From positions 1-64,000 of the forward strand of contig CAWUXI010000019.1 of assembly GCA_963926405.1 (NCBI GenBank): 64,000 nt of DNA. Reading direction: 5' to 3'. The stretch is from CALSMU01 sp963926405 (lineage in GTDB: Bacteria; Bacteroidota; Bacteroidia; Flavobacteriales_D; Parvicellaceae). The notes under the pieces are model-generated. The model saw only the letters and a program-made list of their open reading frames with translations, did no database searches and was not told the origin of the DNA. Of the stretch, positions 60,695-64,000 are shown one piece after another (the stretch's first letter is position 1; each line of letters starts with the position of its first letter). The position numbers and the translations under genes were made by a program.

Positions 60695-62332
60695 ATGTCA
60701 GAAACAACAAAATACATTTTCGTCACAGGTGGCGTAGCATCTTCACTCGGAAAAGGTATCATTTCAGCTTCATTAGCAAAACTTCTTCAAGCAAGAGGAT
60801 TTTCAGTAACCATTCAAAAATTGGACCCTTACTTAAATGTGGATCCAGGAACATTAAACCCATATGAACATGGTGAATGTTACGTTACGGAGGATGGTGC
60901 AGAAACGGATTTAGACTTAGGTCACTACGAGCGGTTTTTAAACACTCCTACATCGCAAGCCAACAATGTTACAACTGGAAGAATTTATCAATCCGTAATT
61001 TCTAAGGAGAGAAGAGGCGATTACCTAGGTAAAACAGTACAAGTTATTCCGCACATAACAAACGAGATAAAAGAGCACATTCAACTTTTAGGAAATACTA
61101 AAAAGTATGATTTTGTCATTACAGAAATAGGCGGAACCGTTGGAGATATAGAATCGCTTCCATTTATAGAAGCTATACGTCAATTAAAATGGGAATTACC
61201 AAAGGATGTATTGTTTATTCATTTAACGCTAATCCCCTACTTAGCGGCATCTGGTGAGTTAAAAACGAAACCAACACAACATTCCGTCAAAACACTCTTG
61301 GAGTATGGAGTTCAACCCGATATTTTAGTTTGTAGAACAGAACATCACCTAAATGCTGAAATCAAATCGAAAGTTGCCCGTTTTTGCAACGTTGACATTG
61401 AAGCTGTAATTGAATCAATAGATGCTGAAACCATTTATGATGTGCCCTTATTAATGCAAAATGAAAAGTTAGACGAGGTTGTCTTAAAGCACTTAAACGT
61501 GCCTTTTGAAGGAGAACCTAACTTGACCATTTGGAAAGATTTTCTCCATAAATTTAAACATCCGAAATCGCAGATTACAATTGGTTTGATAGGTAAATAT
61601 GTTGAACTGAAAGATTCTTATAAGTCAATTGCAGAGGCAATTATTCATGCTGGAGCAATTAATGAGTGTAAAGTAAATGTAATATGGATTCATTCGGAAT
61701 CACTTACAGAAAAAAATATTGACAAAAAACTAGATAGCTTAAAAGGTATTTTAGTTGCTCCAGGGTTTGGAACAAGAGGTATTAAAGGAAAAATATTAGC
61801 AATAAAATATGCACGCGAAAATAAAGTGCCGTTCTTTGGTATCTGTTTAGGGATGCAATGTGCTGTAATTGAATTTGCAAGAAATGTATTAGGTCACGCT
61901 GATGCGCATACAGTAGAAATCGATGAAAATACGGAAGCTCCTGTTATAGATATAATGGAAGAACAAAAGAACCTTAAAGAAATGGGAGGTACAATGCGTT
62001 TGGGAACTTATCCATGTAAAATTAAGGAAGAATCGAATGCTTTTGATGTGTATCAAAAACATGACATTGAAGAAAGGCACAGACATCGTTATGAATTCAA
62101 CAATAAATACTTAAACGAATTTGAAACCAATGGAATGGTTGCCACAGGAATTAACCCTGATAACAATTTAGTTGAAATTGTAGAAATTAAGGATCACCCT
62201 TGGTTTGTTGCTGTACAATTTCATCCAGAATATAAAAGTACTGTTGAAAATCCACATCCACTATTTGTAAACTTTATTAAAGCTGCAGAAAAATGGAAAA
62301 TAGAATCAACATCAACTGCTCAAGAAGCTTAA
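60695..62332 (+). CDS. pyrG: CTP synthase
   Basis: 545-residue enzyme making CTP from UTP, ATP and glutamine. The N-terminal synthase domain begins YIFVTGGVASSLGKGIISAS (P-loop), with CTP-regulatory features in DPYLNVDPGTLNPYEHGECY and EIGGTVGDIESLPFIEA. The C-terminal glutamine amidotransferase has the catalytic Cys384 (GICLGMQC) and His510/Glu512 (FHPEY). All sites intact. PaaI-like gene follows after 6 bases, an unusual functional pairing. Length and residues are normal. Confidence 0.98.
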   Translation: MSETTKYIFVTGGVASSLGKGIISASLAKLLQARGFSVTIQKLDPYLNVDPGTLNPYEHGECYVTEDGAETDLDLGHYERFLNTPTSQANNVTTGRIYQSVISKERRGDYLGKTVQVIPHITNEIKEHIQLLGNTKKYDFVITEIGGTVGDIESLPFIEAIRQLKWELPKDVLFIHLTLIPYLAASGELKTKPTQHSVKTLLEYGVQPDILVCRTEHHLNAEIKSKVARFCNVDIEAVIESIDAETIYDVPLLMQNEKLDEVVLKHLNVPFEGEPNLTIWKDFLHKFKHPKSQITIGLIGKYVELKDSYKSIAEAIIHAGAINECKVNVIWIHSESLTEKNIDKKLDSLKGILVAPGFGTRGIKGKILAIKYARENKVPFFGICLGMQCAVIEFARNVLGHADAHTVEIDENTEAPVIDIMEEQKNLKEMGGTMRLGTYPCKIKEESNAFDVYQKHDIEERHRHRYEFNNKYLNEFETNGMVATGINPDNNLVEIVEIKDHPWFVAVQFHPEYKSTVENPHPLFVNFIKAAEKWKIESTSTAQEA

Positions 62333-62338
62333 TATCAA

Positions 62339-62758
62339 ATGGAAAAACCGTCAGCATCTGCTATCGTAGATAAAATGTATGAAGACGATTTATTCAGCAA
62401 ATGGCTTGGCATTGACATTTTAGAAAAAGGAATTGGAAAATCCAAACTTGTAATGACCATTAGAAATGAAATGGTAAATGGTTTTGGCGTTGCTCATGGA
62501 GGAATTACCTACTCTTTAGCAGATAGTGCATTAGCTTTTGCTTGCAACTCGCAAGGAAGGGAATCTATGTCGATTGAGACTTCCATATCACACACCAAAC
62601 CAAGCTATGTTGGAGATGTGTTAACCGCTGAAGCTGTTGAAGAAAGTATATCTTACAAAATTGCTGTTTATCATATCTCTGTGAAAAATCAAAATAACGA
62701 AACAGTAGCCCTATTTAAAGGAACTGTTTATAGAACAAGTAAGAATTGGGTTCTTTAA
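62339..62758 (+). CDS. PaaI-like hotdog-fold thioesterase
   Basis: 139-residue cytoplasmic hotdog protein. The active segment NGFGVAHGGITYSLADSALA contains the HGG and the catalytic Asp typical of PaaI/hydroxyphenylacetyl-CoA thioesterases. PaaI rescues trapped CoA esters in phenylacetate breakdown. The next gene is a thiolase of the 3-oxoadipyl-CoA type (PaaJ/PcaF), which supports that context. It starts 6 bases after pyrG. Other paa genes would have to lie beyond the window edge. Confidence 0.85.
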   Translation: MEKPSASAIVDKMYEDDLFSKWLGIDILEKGIGKSKLVMTIRNEMVNGFGVAHGGITYSLADSALAFACNSQGRESMSIETSISHTKPSYVGDVLTAEAVEESISYKIAVYHISVKNQNNETVALFKGTVYRTSKNWVL

Positions 62759-62823
62759 TTGGTAATTATTAATTAATACTGTTCTTATTTTAGTTAATTT
62801 CAAATCTTAAAATAACACTTTAC

Positions 62824-64000
62824 ATGAAAGACGCTTATATAATAGATGCAATCAGAACCCCAATAGGAAATTTCGGAGGCACATTATCGCCTGTCAGAAC
62901 AGATGATTTAGGAGCAATTGTAATAAAGGAGTTGATTTCAAGAAACCCATCTCTTAATACAGAAGAAATAGAAGATGTATTGTACGGTTGTGCAAATCAA
63001 GCAGGTGAGGACAATAGAAATGTAGCCCGTATGTGCTCTTTGTTAGCGGGCCTCCCCTATTCTATTGGTGGAGAAACCGTTAATCGACTTTGCGCGTCTG
63101 GGATGGCTTCCACTATAAATGGATCTAGAGCCATTAAAATCGGAGATGGAGATATTTACCTTACAGGAGGTGTAGAACATATGACACGTGCACCTTGGAT
63201 CATTTCTAAAGCATCTCAACCATTTGGCAGAGATGCTCAAATGCACGATTCAAGTTTTGGATGGCGGTTTATCAATCCTAAAATGAAAGAGTTATATGGT
63301 GTTGATGGAATGGGACAAACTGCCGAAAACTTAGCTGATATTTATAAAATAAGTCGAGAAGATCAAGATCAATTTGCTTTCTGGTCTCAAATGAAAGCTA
63401 CTGAAGCACAAAATAATGGCAGGCTCGCTGCGGAAATTGTTCCTGTAATTATACCTCAACGAAAAAAAGAGCCTATCATTTTTGAGAAAGATGAATTTAT
63501 TAAGTCAACGACAACGCTAGAAATATTAGGCAAACTAAGACCTGCTTTTAGAAAAGAAGGTGGAACTGTAACAGCAGGAAATGCATCTGGATTAAACGAT
63601 GGAGCTGGAGCCATTTTACTTGCTTCTGCTGAAGCAGCTGCAAGGAACAACCTTACTCCAAAAGCAAGAATAGTATCATCTGCTGTTGCAGGTGTTGAAC
63701 CACGAATTATGGGAATTGGACCTGTTAAAGCTTCGCAAAAAGCATTGAAAAGAGCTGGTCTAACTTTAGACGACATGGACATAATTGAATTAAACGAAGC
63801 ATTCGCTGCTCAAGCATTGGCTTGTACTAGGGAATTGGGGTTAGAAGATAATGACCCTAGGATAAATCCAAATGGTGGAGCAATTGCAATTGGCCATCCA
63901 CTCGGAATGACAGGTTCTAGGATACTTCAAACAGCAATGCTTGAACTTCACAAGCAAAATAAAAAATATGCATTGGTCACTATGTGCATAGGTGTTGGAC
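62824..64000 (+). CDS. Acyl-CoA thiolase, PaaJ/PcaF-like, 3'-truncated by window edge
   Basis: 392 residues are visible before the window ends, so only about 8-10 of roughly 400 are missing. Thiolase catalytic residues: Cys90 in NRLCASGMAS, His358 in AIGHPLGMTGSR and Cys388 in MCIGVG. The segment GVEPRIMGIGP and the start DAYIIDAIRTPIGNFGG match 3-oxoadipyl-CoA/acetyl-CoA acyltransferases. It cleaves 3-oxoadipyl-CoA into succinyl-CoA and acetyl-CoA in phenylacetate or beta-ketoadipate routes; plain fatty-acid thiolase is the alternative. The upstream PaaI-like gene favours the aromatic role. No stop codon is in the window. Confidence 0.93.
   Translation, partial: MKDAYIIDAIRTPIGNFGGTLSPVRTDDLGAIVIKELISRNPSLNTEEIEDVLYGCANQAGEDNRNVARMCSLLAGLPYSIGGETVNRLCASGMASTINGSRAIKIGDGDIYLTGGVEHMTRAPWIISKASQPFGRDAQMHDSSFGWRFINPKMKELYGVDGMGQTAENLADIYKISREDQDQFAFWSQMKATEAQNNGRLAAEIVPVIIPQRKKEPIIFEKDEFIKSTTTLEILGKLRPAFRKEGGTVTAGNASGLNDGAGAILLASAEAAARNNLTPKARIVSSAVAGVEPRIMGIGPVKASQKALKRAGLTLDDMDIIELNEAFAAQALACTRELGLEDNDPRINPNGGAIAIGHPLGMTGSRILQTAMLELHKQNKKYALVTMCIGVG

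Noticed and set aside
1..64000. CRISPR arrays, prophage, integrases, insertion sequences, rRNA or tRNA genes
   Set aside because: Reading both strands revealed no regular direct repeats, transposase or integrase motifs, attachment-site duplications or recognisable tRNA cloverleafs.

Overview
This 64 kb window is low-GC chromosomal DNA of a Bacteroidota bacterium, most likely of the order Flavobacteriales. Evidence for this: promoters of the Bacteroidota type (TTTG or TTG, 17-23 bases, TAnnTTTG) occur repeatedly; Shine-Dalgarno sequences are essentially absent; a subtilase carries a C-terminal type IX secretion-type sorting domain; an S46 dipeptidyl-peptidase, a CarboxypepD_reg/TonB-dependent receptor, PD40/TPR/OmpA-like proteins and YwqK-type repeat proteins are present. 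No species can be named from the sequence. Gene density is high, with about 54 protein genes. I see no rRNA, tRNA, CRISPR array, insertion sequence, phage or integrated island.

Layout. 1-5.6 kb: end of fumarylacetoacetase, Rel/SpoT, a Fur-family regulator, a STAS protein and purA. 5.7-15.5 kb: envelope biogenesis block with an OstA/LptA-like protein, a leftward run (cell-wall amidase, MlaD-type lipid transporter subunit, Fe-S electron-transfer pair, unknown 160-aa protein) and a divergent lptD followed by ridA and a small lipoprotein with a Kunitz-like cysteine pattern. 15.5-18.7 kb: leftward lipid-linked sugar cassette (GT2, PAP2, GT39). 18.8-26 kb: thioredoxin-like protein, pyrD, PKD lipoprotein, sodium:solute symporter, PLP decarboxylase, recR, OsmC. 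26-35 kb: GT2 fused to a Rossmann/membrane module, 2-oxoacid dehydrogenase E2, two related TPR/PD40 proteins, a DEDDh exonuclease, and an FAH-family hydrolase. 35-38.6 kb: sorted subtilase, two export-associated genes and a small lipoprotein with its own promoter and terminator. 38.6-46 kb: membrane-thioredoxin fusion, ElaA-like acetyltransferase, meaB, gdhA, RluA-type synthase, panB, a 412-base intergenic region with folding potential, and two tandem membrane paralogues. 46-64 kb: S46 peptidase with TPR tail, RNA methyltransferase, SpoIIE-type phosphatase, DUF819 and DUF349 proteins, DPP IV, TonB receptor, pyrG, a PaaI-like thioesterase and a truncated thiolase.

How the genes fit together. 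The window is mostly core metabolism (purine, pyrimidine, pantothenate, glutamate, 2-oxoacid and aromatic-compound breakdown) mixed with surface functions: LPS transport, lipid-linked sugars, secreted peptidases and peptide use. Two exopeptidases (S46 and S9), a TonB receptor, a secreted S8 protease and GdhA fit a peptide-using lifestyle; this is inference.

No large undescribed system stands out. The most useful leads are the candidate structured RNA or leader at 44.5-44.7 kb, the Kunitz-like lipoprotein at 15.3 kb, two related 17-bp-stem palindromes at 8.6 and 43.6 kb, two terminator/promoter overlaps, and start-codon corrections supported by promoter placement.
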